A stretch of DNA of 10,382 nucleotides from an uncultured Agathobaculum sp. (GTDB lineage: Bacteria > Bacillota > Clostridia > Oscillospirales > Butyricicoccaceae): the NCBI GenBank assembly GCA_944376955.1, contig CALWEB010000092.1, positions 1 through 10,382 on the forward strand, read 5' to 3'. Below the pieces are notes generated by a model. It was given only the letters and a program-made list of their open reading frames with translations, was not told the origin of the DNA and did no database searches. Each line of letters begins with the position of its first letter. Within the stretch, counting starts at the first letter, position 1. Of this stretch, positions 4,256-10,382 are shown piece by piece. The translations under genes were made by a program, and so were the position numbers.

Positions 4256-6661
4256 ATGGCAGCAAAGGGACCAAACAATCAAATGCGCGCACGGATCGGT
4301 GTCATGACGTTGGCGTTTGTGGTGCTTGGGTTTGGGCTGGTTGGCATCCGCCTGCTGTATATGCAGGTGTTCCACCACGATTTTTATGTGCAGCAGGCTG
4401 CTTCGCTGCAAACACGCGATACGTTCATTACGCCCAACCGCGGCAAAATCTATGACGCTAACATGCAGGTTTTGGCGGAATCGGCCGAGGTGGAACGCAT
4501 TGTTGTTTCACCGAAGGGCGCGGTGGACGAGGCGAAAGTGAACAAGGGCATCTCCGCACAGACGCAGCAGCAGACGCTGGCGCAGATTCTGGCGGATGAA
4601 TTAAGCCTGGATTATGATACGGTGCTGGGTAAAATCCAGAAAACCGATTCCGAATATCAGATCATTGCCCAAAAGGTGGATAAGGACGTCGCCAAAGAAC
4701 TGTATGCCAAGCTGGAAAAGGAAGGCTGCACAGGGGTGTATTCCGAACCTGACACCAAGCGCTATTACCAGCAGGGTGCGTTCCTGTCTGCGGTGCTGGG
4801 CTATGTGGACGGCGATAACAACGGCGCATACGGCTTGGAGTCGCAGTATAACGATGTGCTTTCCGGCACGGCAGGGCGCATCGTGCGCGTGCAAAATGCG
4901 CAGAATAAGGATATGACGCCGGACACGGAGCAGTACATCCCCGCGCAGGACGGCGACTCTCTGGTGCTGACCATTGACAGCGATATCCAGAACTTCCTCG
5001 AAAAGCATCTGGAAACCGCGCTGGCGGATAACCCGGAGGCGCGCGACGGCGTTTCCGGCATCGTGATGAACGTCAAGACCGGCGAGGTGCTGGCCATGGC
5101 GGCGCTGCCGGACTATGATCCCAATAACTCGTACACGATTACCGACGAACGCTATATCGAAGAACTCAAAACCAATGTGCAGGCGGCACTGACGGAGGCC
5201 GGGGTTACGGCTGAAATCAGCGACAAATACTATCAGGAGGGCGGCCTTGCCAACCTGCCGCAGAGCATTCAGGAAAATGATGAACTGGTTGACAAATTAA
5301 CCGAGATTCGATCCCAGCAGCTGTATAAAATGTGGTATAATCCGGTGGTGACCGACAACTATGAGCCGGGTTCTACCTTCAAGCTGATGAATGTCGCCAC
5401 CGCCTATGAATTGGGTTTGGCGCATGAGGGGGACACCTACTACTGCGGCGGTTCGATGATGGTTGGCGACTGGTCCAAGCCGATCAGCTGCTCGAATACC
5501 AGCGGCCACGGCACACAGACACTGACCGAAGCGTTGATGAATTCGTGCAACGTGGCGATGATGCAAATCGTCGCCAAAACCGGCAAGGATCGCTTTTATG
5601 AATTTTACAAAGCGTTCGGCCTGACCGAACCGACCGGCATCGACCTGCCCAGCGAAAGCAAGGGCCAGTTCCACAATATCAATGTGACCAGCGAGTGGAA
5701 CGAGGTATCGCTTGCGGTTGCATCGTTTGGCCAGCGTTTTACCGTTACCCCGATTCAAATGCTGAATATGGTATGTGCGATTGTGGATGACGGCAAGCTC
5801 AAGCAGCCTTATGTGGTCAAGGAGATCCTCGGGGCGGATGGTTCGGTCAAGTCTACGACCGAGACAACGGTCGTCCGACAGGTTATTTCGGAAGAAACCT
5901 CGGCTTACATGCGAGAGGCGATGGAAGCGGTTGTCTCGGGCGGCACGGGTAAGAATGCTTATGTGCCCGGTTATCGCGTAGGCGGCAAGACGGCAACGTC
6001 GGAAATTGAAAAGATGCGTGACAGCGAGGGTAAGGAAATTGATACAGAGAACCGTTATACGGCTTCCTTTATCGGCGTTGCGCCGATGGATGACCCGCAG
6101 ATCGCGGTGCTTGTCGCAATCAACGACCTGCCTGAGTCGGTTGCCCATGGCGGCGGCGCAATCGCCGCACCGGTGGTTGGCCGTATCATGGAAGATGTGC
6201 TGCCGTATGTCGGCGTCACGCCGGTTTACTCGGATGACGAAAACGACCGCCGCGAACTGACCGTGCCCAGCGTGATCGGTTCGACCGAAGAAGCCGCAGC
6301 AAGCGCGTTGCAGCAGGCTGGATTTGAATACCGCGTGGTGGGCGATGGCGATACCGTCACCGACCAGGTGCCGTCGGGCGGTGTGCGTATCCCAGCCAGC
6401 GGCAAGGTTATCCTGTACATGGGCGCAAGTAAACCCACCGAGCAAATTCAGGTTCCCGACCTGACAGGCTTGACACCGGATCAGTGTCGTAGTACATTGG
6501 AAGAATATGGGCTGTACATGAAACAGAAGGGCGTTGCAAGCTCGCAGGTGACGGGCAACACGACAGCAATCAGGCAAAGCCCGGCCAGCGGTACGAAGGT
6601 GAATATCGGCGCGGTGGTAACGGTTGAATTTTCGGATACCACGAACGTCAACGACCGATAG
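4256..6661 (+). CDS. pbpB: Class B penicillin-binding protein with two PASTA domains (PBP2B/SpoVD type, division transpeptidase)
   Basis: This 801-residue septal D,D-transpeptidase cross-links peptidoglycan as partner of an FtsW-type SEDS polymerase. It has a short cytoplasmic start, one membrane anchor (about 14-32) and an N-terminal dimerisation/pedestal domain beginning at TPNRGKIYD. The transpeptidase domain carries YEPGSTFK with catalytic Ser373, the SxN motif S430-C431-N432, and the third motif K578-T-A-T in place of the usual KTGT. Two PASTA repeats follow, starting near V670 and V733. B. subtilis PBP2B has two PASTA domains and SpoVD one, so I prefer pbpB (ftsI equivalent), but only one PBP gene stands here and spoVD remains possible. 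Between DYDPNN (286) and Ser373 there are about 87 residues, well above the 25-30 I expect, so an insertion of about 55-60 charged, helical residues is present. The stop TAG overlaps the murE ribosome site. Confidence 0.93.
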   Translation: MAAKGPNNQMRARIGVMTLAFVVLGFGLVGIRLLYMQVFHHDFYVQQAASLQTRDTFITPNRGKIYDANMQVLAESAEVERIVVSPKGAVDEAKVNKGISAQTQQQTLAQILADELSLDYDTVLGKIQKTDSEYQIIAQKVDKDVAKELYAKLEKEGCTGVYSEPDTKRYYQQGAFLSAVLGYVDGDNNGAYGLESQYNDVLSGTAGRIVRVQNAQNKDMTPDTEQYIPAQDGDSLVLTIDSDIQNFLEKHLETALADNPEARDGVSGIVMNVKTGEVLAMAALPDYDPNNSYTITDERYIEELKTNVQAALTEAGVTAEISDKYYQEGGLANLPQSIQENDELVDKLTEIRSQQLYKMWYNPVVTDNYEPGSTFKLMNVATAYELGLAHEGDTYYCGGSMMVGDWSKPISCSNTSGHGTQTLTEALMNSCNVAMMQIVAKTGKDRFYEFYKAFGLTEPTGIDLPSESKGQFHNINVTSEWNEVSLAVASFGQRFTVTPIQMLNMVCAIVDDGKLKQPYVVKEILGADGSVKSTTETTVVRQVISEETSAYMREAMEAVVSGGTGKNAYVPGYRVGGKTATSEIEKMRDSEGKEIDTENRYTASFIGVAPMDDPQIAVLVAINDLPESVAHGGGAIAAPVVGRIMEDVLPYVGVTPVYSDDENDRRELTVPSVIGSTEEAAASALQQAGFEYRVVGDGDTVTDQVPSGGVRIPASGKVILYMGASKPTEQIQVPDLTGLTPDQCRSTLEEYGLYMKQKGVASSQVTGNTTAIRQSPASGTKVNIGAVVTVEFSDTTNVNDR

Positions 6662-6671
6662 GAGGAAAACA

Positions 6672-8114
6672 ATGAAATTACAGGAATTGCTCCGCGGGGT
6701 TGCGGTGAAAAGCAGCACGGCAGCAGACGATCTGGAAATCCGCGAGGTGCGGTACGATTCCCGCGCTGTGCAGCAGGGCGACCTGTTTGTTGCCATCCGT
6801 GGGTTTGCCACCGATGGGCATCAATATATTGGGAAAGCACTCGAGCAGGGCGCAGCAGCGGTGGTTTGTGAGGAAGCACCCGCGGGCGTGCCGGCGGTTG
6901 TGGTGGAAAATGCCCGTCAAGCGCTGGCTGAGATCGCGGCCAACCGTTTTGGCCATCCGGCGGACAGCATGGTAATGCTCGGCGTGACCGGCACCAACGG
7001 AAAGACCACGACGACCTATCTAGTGAAACACATGCTGGAAGCTGCGGGGCATAAAGTGGGTCTGATCGGCACTAACCAGAACCTGATTGGCGAGGAAGTG
7101 ATCGAGACCGAGCGCACGACCCCGGAAAGTTATGAGTTGCACGCCCTGTTCGCGCGGATGCGCGATGCAGGCTGCACCCATGTGATTATGGAGGTTTCCT
7201 CGCATTCGCTGGTGCTGGACCGTGTATACGGCATCCGCTTTGCGGTCGGCGCGTTCACCAACCTGACGCAGGATCATCTGGATTTCCACAAAACGATGGA
7301 GGAATACCGCAAGGCCAAGGCCATGCTGTTTGCCATCAGTGACAAGGGCGTGATCAATCTGGATGATCCGGCGGCCAAGGCGATGCTCGCGGATGCGAAA
7401 TGCCCGTGCATGACCTTCTCGTGCGACAAGGACGCGGCCGACCTGACTGCGAAGAACATCCGTCTGCACGCGGACGGTGTGGAGTTTGTTGCCACCACAA
7501 AAGGCGATCTCGCGCGTGTCAAGTTGCCGATCCCTGGACATTTTTCGGTAGAAAATGCGCTGGCCGCGCTGGGCATGGTGCTGCAAGCCGGTATGCCGTT
7601 GGCAGATGCGGCGCGCGCGCTGGCGACGGCGACCGGCGTCAAGGGGCGCGTGGAGGTGGTACCGACCAATACGGACTATACCGTGCTGATCGACTATGCG
7701 CATACACCGGACGGCGTGGAGAATGTGCTGCGCGCGGTACGCGGCTTTGCCAAGGGGCGTGTGATTGCGCTGTTTGGCTGCGGCGGCGACCGTGACCGTA
7801 CCAAGCGTCCCAAGATGGGCAAGATTGCGGCCGATCTGGCAGATTTCTGTGTGGTCACGAGCGATAACCCGCGCACGGAAGATCCCAAGGCGATCATTGA
7901 TGATATTCTGGAAGGGATGCAGGGGACGAAAACCCCGATGCAGGTGATTGTGGACCGTCCGGAAGCGATCCACTGGGCACTGGCACATGCCAAAAAGGAC
8001 GATGTGATTGTTCTGATGGGCAAGGGACACGAAACCTATCAGGAAGTAAACCATGTCAAGCATCATATGGACGAACGCGAAATCGTCGCGGATTTTTTCA
8101 GCAATCAGCAATAA
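6672..8114 (+). CDS. murE: UDP-N-acetylmuramoyl-L-alanyl-D-glutamate--2,6-diaminopimelate ligase
   Basis: MurE is the cytoplasmic ATP-dependent ligase adding the third stem-peptide residue to UDP-MurNAc-L-Ala-D-Glu. The 480 residues are of normal length. Visible motifs are the P-loop GTNGKTTT (residues 107-114, Lys111), EVSSHSL, NLTQDHLDFHKTMEEY followed by RKAKA (Lys216 is the likely carbamylated lysine), DYAHTPDGVENVL, GCGGDRDRTKRP and KGHETYQEV. D398-N-P-R401 in SDNPRTEDP is the signature of meso-diaminopimelate-specific MurE rather than lysine-adding enzymes, so this organism probably has DAP-type peptidoglycan. The ATG at 6672 has GGAGG at 6661-6665 with 6-nt spacing, overlapping the PBP stop codon (TAGGAGG). 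The in-frame ATG at 6624 lies inside the PBP gene and is rejected. Confidence 0.97.
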   Translation: MKLQELLRGVAVKSSTAADDLEIREVRYDSRAVQQGDLFVAIRGFATDGHQYIGKALEQGAAAVVCEEAPAGVPAVVVENARQALAEIAANRFGHPADSMVMLGVTGTNGKTTTTYLVKHMLEAAGHKVGLIGTNQNLIGEEVIETERTTPESYELHALFARMRDAGCTHVIMEVSSHSLVLDRVYGIRFAVGAFTNLTQDHLDFHKTMEEYRKAKAMLFAISDKGVINLDDPAAKAMLADAKCPCMTFSCDKDAADLTAKNIRLHADGVEFVATTKGDLARVKLPIPGHFSVENALAALGMVLQAGMPLADAARALATATGVKGRVEVVPTNTDYTVLIDYAHTPDGVENVLRAVRGFAKGRVIALFGCGGDRDRTKRPKMGKIAADLADFCVVTSDNPRTEDPKAIIDDILEGMQGTKTPMQVIVDRPEAIHWALAHAKKDDVIVLMGKGHETYQEVNHVKHHMDEREIVADFFSNQQ

Positions 8115-8127
8115 AAGATCAGGAAAA

Positions 8128-8142
8128 GCGCGAAACCCGCGC
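8128..8142 (+). other. Small GC hairpin in the murE-murF gap
   Basis: A 5-bp perfect stem (8128-8132 with 8138-8142) with a 5-nt loop sits in the 57-nt gap between murE and murF. No T-run follows, so it is not an intrinsic terminator. It may be chance or a minor mRNA structure. Confidence 0.25.
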
Positions 8143-8171
8143 AAATTTACAGACAATGGGGGAACGGGTGC

Positions 8172-9554
8172 ATGGAACAATTTACGCTGGCGCAGGCGGC
8201 GGAGTGGACCGGGGGAGAGACAACCGGTGAGGCGGTTTTAACAGCCGTTTCGACCGATTCCCGGCAGATCCCGCCCGATGCGCTGTTCCTGCCGATCAAA
8301 GGGGAACGGTTCGACGCACATGATTTTATCGACAAGGCAATCGGAAACGGGGCGGCTGCGGTGGTATCCCATCGGCAGAATGAGGAGTATCCGGTGCCGG
8401 CGCTCTATGTGGAGAACACTTCGCAGGCGCTGCTCGATCTGGCGGGCGGCTACCGGCGTCTTTGCGGCGGCAAGGTGGTCGGCGTGACCGGTTCGGTCGG
8501 CAAGACCACGACCAAAGAGTTGCTGTACGCGGTACTGTCGCAGGGGCTGCGCGCCCAAAAGACCGAGGGCAATCTGAATAACGAAATCGGTTTGCCGCTG
8601 ACTCTGTTCCGTATGACCCGGGACACCGAGGTAATGGTGGCGGAAATGGGGATGAACCATTTCGGGGAACTGTCGCGCATGACGGCGGCAGCGCAGCCGG
8701 ATATTGCGGTCATCACCAACATCGGCACCTCGCACATCGAGTTTCTCGGTTCGCGCGAGGGCATCTGCAAGGCAAAGCTTGAGATCCTCGAGGGGTTGCA
8801 GCCGGATGGCTGCGCGGTCCTGTGCGGCGACGAGCCGCTGCTGTGGGACAAACGGGAAAGTCTTGGCTGCCGTGTGGTCACTTACGGGTTGGAAAACCCC
8901 GCCTGTGACCTGACCGCATGTCTGCATCTGGACGGTACATTTGATATGATCAACCATTCTCTGCCGCAGACGGCGCTGCCATGCGGTGGAAAATTCACGG
9001 CAAAGCTTTCCATTCCCGGCGCACACAATGTGCTTAATGCACTTGCCGCCGCTGCGGTCGGTCTGCTGTTGTGCGAAACGCCCGCGCAGATTGCGCAGGG
9101 CCTTGCTTCCTATGAGGCGAGCGGGATGCGGCAGAACATATACGAACAGGACGGCTATCATATTTATGCCGACTGCTATAATGCCAGCCCGGACGCCATG
9201 GAAGCAACTTTGGCGGTGCTGGGGACGATGGCACCGGAAGGACGGCGCTTTGCCGTACTCGGTTCTATGCTGGAACTGGGTGACTATGCGGAAGAGGGGC
9301 ATCGCAGGGCGGGCCGTGCGGCGGCTGCACACGCGGATGCGCTCTATGCCTATGGGCCGGATGCGGATGCAATGGTCGCAGGCGCAAAGGAAAATGGAAT
9401 GGAACGGGCGTTTGCGTTCACCGATCAGGCCGCATTGGTCGCCGCATTGCGGCAGGATGCGGCAAAGGGTGACGCGCTGCTGTTCAAAGGCAGCCGCGGT
9501 ATGCAGATGGAGCGCGCACTCGCAATGTTCTTAGGGGAGGACGTGGAAGAATGA
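8172..9554 (+). CDS. murF: UDP-N-acetylmuramoyl-tripeptide--D-alanyl-D-alanine ligase
   Basis: MurF joins D-Ala-D-Ala to the UDP-MurNAc-tripeptide, the last cytoplasmic step before the lipid stage. The 460 residues match the family. Motifs are the P-loop GSVGKTTTKE (residues 107-116, Lys111), TEGNLNNEIGLPLTL, VAEMGMNHFGEL, ITNIGTSHIEFLGS then a K-A-K-L-E-I-L segment, IPGAHNVLNALAAAAV, the DCYNASPDAMEATL block, VLGSMLELGDYAEEGHRR and KGSRGMQMERAL. The ATG at 8172 has only a G-rich ribosome site (GGGGGAA, 8158-8164), weaker than its neighbours. The stop overlaps the mraY start as ATGA, so MurF and MraY are translationally coupled. murF between murE and mraY is the order of many Clostridia and Proteobacteria; in B. 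subtilis murF is elsewhere. Confidence 0.97.
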   Translation: MEQFTLAQAAEWTGGETTGEAVLTAVSTDSRQIPPDALFLPIKGERFDAHDFIDKAIGNGAAAVVSHRQNEEYPVPALYVENTSQALLDLAGGYRRLCGGKVVGVTGSVGKTTTKELLYAVLSQGLRAQKTEGNLNNEIGLPLTLFRMTRDTEVMVAEMGMNHFGELSRMTAAAQPDIAVITNIGTSHIEFLGSREGICKAKLEILEGLQPDGCAVLCGDEPLLWDKRESLGCRVVTYGLENPACDLTACLHLDGTFDMINHSLPQTALPCGGKFTAKLSIPGAHNVLNALAAAAVGLLLCETPAQIAQGLASYEASGMRQNIYEQDGYHIYADCYNASPDAMEATLAVLGTMAPEGRRFAVLGSMLELGDYAEEGHRRAGRAAAAHADALYAYGPDADAMVAGAKENGMERAFAFTDQAALVAALRQDAAKGDALLFKGSRGMQMERALAMFLGEDVEE

Positions 9555-10382
9555 CACCAGCAAACCGATATACCGCGCTGCTCGCCTGCACGGTCGCGTT
9601 TGTTTTGACGGCGGCGATCGGCCCGGCAGTGATCCGCTACCTGCGGAAAATGAAGTTCGGCCAGAAAATTTTGGAGATCGGGCCGAAATGGCATATGAAC
9701 AAACAGAATATCCCGACGATGGGCGGTTTTATGTTCATCATCGGTATTGCAGTTGCAGTAGCTGCTGGCAACAGCTTCGCAGGCGAGATCTGCATGTCCT
9801 CGCTGGCGCTGCTCGGCTTAGCGGTCGCATACGGCGCGGTCGGCATGGTGGATGACTATGCCAAGATCCGCAAGAAGGAAAATGCCGGCCTGACCCCCAA
9901 GCAGAAGCTGGTGCTTCAGATTCTGGTGGCCGGTGCATTTATTTTGGTTCTCTTCCTCGGGGCGGACAGTGCGCCGCGTCTGTGGATCCCGTTTACGGAT
10001 ATTGCGTTCCAATGGCCGTGGCCGCTGTACATTATTTTTGCAGCCTTTGTCATTGTGGGCGCGGATAACGCGGTCAACCTGACCGACGGCATCGACGGCC
10101 TTGCGGCCGGTGTCACGCTGCCGGTGGCTATCTTCTTTGTCTTTGTCGGTCTTGCGCGCGGCGATGCGGGCGTGGTCATTTTTGCGGCGGCGCTGGCAGG
10201 CGGCCTTGCGGCGTTCCTGATCTATAACTTTAATCCGGCAAAGGTGTTTATGGGCGATACGGGTTCGCTGTTTCTCGGTGGTGCGGTGGCTGGCTTGGCC
10301 TTTGCGTGTGATATGCCGCTGATCCTGTTGCTCGTTGGATTGATCTATATCATTGAAACCCTGTCGGTGATTTTGCAAGTCA
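9551..10382 (+). CDS. mraY: Phospho-N-acetylmuramoyl-pentapeptide-transferase (partial, C-terminus outside window)
   Basis: MraY is the multi-span membrane enzyme that transfers phospho-MurNAc-pentapeptide from UDP to undecaprenyl phosphate, giving lipid I. The first 277 residues of an expected 320-330 are visible and the frame is open to the window end. Family landmarks are GPKWHMNKQNIPTMGG (44-59), the catalytic aspartate pair in GMVDDYAKIRKK (Asp101-Asp102), NAVNLTDGIDGLA (173-185), NPAKVFMGDTGSLFLGG (228-244) and IYIIETLSVILQV at the visible end. Hydrophobic helices alternate between these loops. The start ATG overlaps the murF stop by 4 nt, with AGGGGAGG ending at 9540. The HHH-containing cytoplasmic loop and the last helix should lie just beyond the window. 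Confidence 0.97.
   Translation, partial: MTPANRYTALLACTVAFVLTAAIGPAVIRYLRKMKFGQKILEIGPKWHMNKQNIPTMGGFMFIIGIAVAVAAGNSFAGEICMSSLALLGLAVAYGAVGMVDDYAKIRKKENAGLTPKQKLVLQILVAGAFILVLFLGADSAPRLWIPFTDIAFQWPWPLYIIFAAFVIVGADNAVNLTDGIDGLAAGVTLPVAIFFVFVGLARGDAGVVIFAAALAGGLAAFLIYNFNPAKVFMGDTGSLFLGGAVAGLAFACDMPLILLLVGLIYIIETLSVILQV

Noticed and set aside
5336..5341. Extended -10-like TGGTATAAT inside the PBP gene
   Set aside because: The nearest TTGACA (5289-5294) is 41 nt away, so there is no usable -35 box.
6624..6671. Upstream in-frame ATG for murE
   Set aside because: It lies inside the PBP gene with no ribosome site; ATG 6672 has GGAGG at ideal spacing.
5297..6811. 504-codon open frame on the minus strand opposite the PBP and murE
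   Set aside because: Low-complexity, His/Arg-rich translation with no family motifs; a shadow of the strongly supported PBP frame.
8115..8171. murE-murF gap as an operon break
   Set aside because: The 5-bp hairpin has no T-run and no promoter pair is visible; the gap looks like a simple intra-operon spacer.
7020..8180. 386-codon open frame on the minus strand opposite murE
   Set aside because: Shadow frame with no motifs and no ribosome site; murE on the + strand carries every expected motif.
9177..9182. TATAAT with upstream TGC inside murF as an internal promoter
   Set aside because: It encodes the conserved MurF motif CYNAS, and no -35 hexamer is present at 16-18 nt.

Overview
The window is an ordinary chromosomal housekeeping region of a moderately GC-rich Gram-positive anaerobe. 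It most likely comes from class Clostridia, perhaps the Oscillospirales/Butyricicoccus-like group. That placement is inference. It rests on the gene order, AGGAGG-type ribosome sites, a PASTA-tailed division penicillin-binding protein, a meso-DAP-type MurE signature (DNPR), and a small coiled-coil gene after coaD that I remember from clostridial genomes. All genes are on the + strand. I see no tRNA, rRNA, CRISPR array, insertion sequence, phage gene or defence gene.

Left block (1-1921) is one transcription unit: the 3' end of uvrC, then rsmD, coaD and a 151-residue coiled-coil protein of unknown function. It closes with a strong hairpin terminator at 1889-1921. The genes are packed tightly (3-nt gaps, and a 32- to 41-nt rsmD/coaD overlap). 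Inside rsmD lies a consensus sigma-A promoter (TTGACA, 16 nt, TGGTATAAT at 787-814) that could transcribe coaD and the coiled-coil gene separately.

Middle (1922-2271) is the only long stretch without a clear gene. It holds a GC-rich part with competing inverted repeats, then an AT-rich part with a 7-bp dyad. These are followed by a good promoter (TTGCAA, 17 nt, TATAAT at 2172-2200) and three direct repeats with an exact 10-bp period (2207-2236) that look like MraZ operator boxes.

Right block (2272-10382) is the start of the division and cell wall (dcw) operon: mraZ, rsmH, ftsL, a class B PBP (pbpB/spoVD type), murE, murF and mraY, the last cut by the window end. MraZ probably regulates the operon through the boxes. 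RsmH methylates 16S rRNA. FtsL and the PBP act at the septum. MurE and MurF finish the UDP-MurNAc-pentapeptide, and MraY moves it to the lipid carrier.

I did not find a previously undescribed system. The items most worth a second look are the internal rsmD promoter, the MraZ box array, the coiled-coil gene paired with coaD, the structured non-coding segment before mraZ, and a roughly 55-60 residue insertion in the PBP just before its active-site serine.
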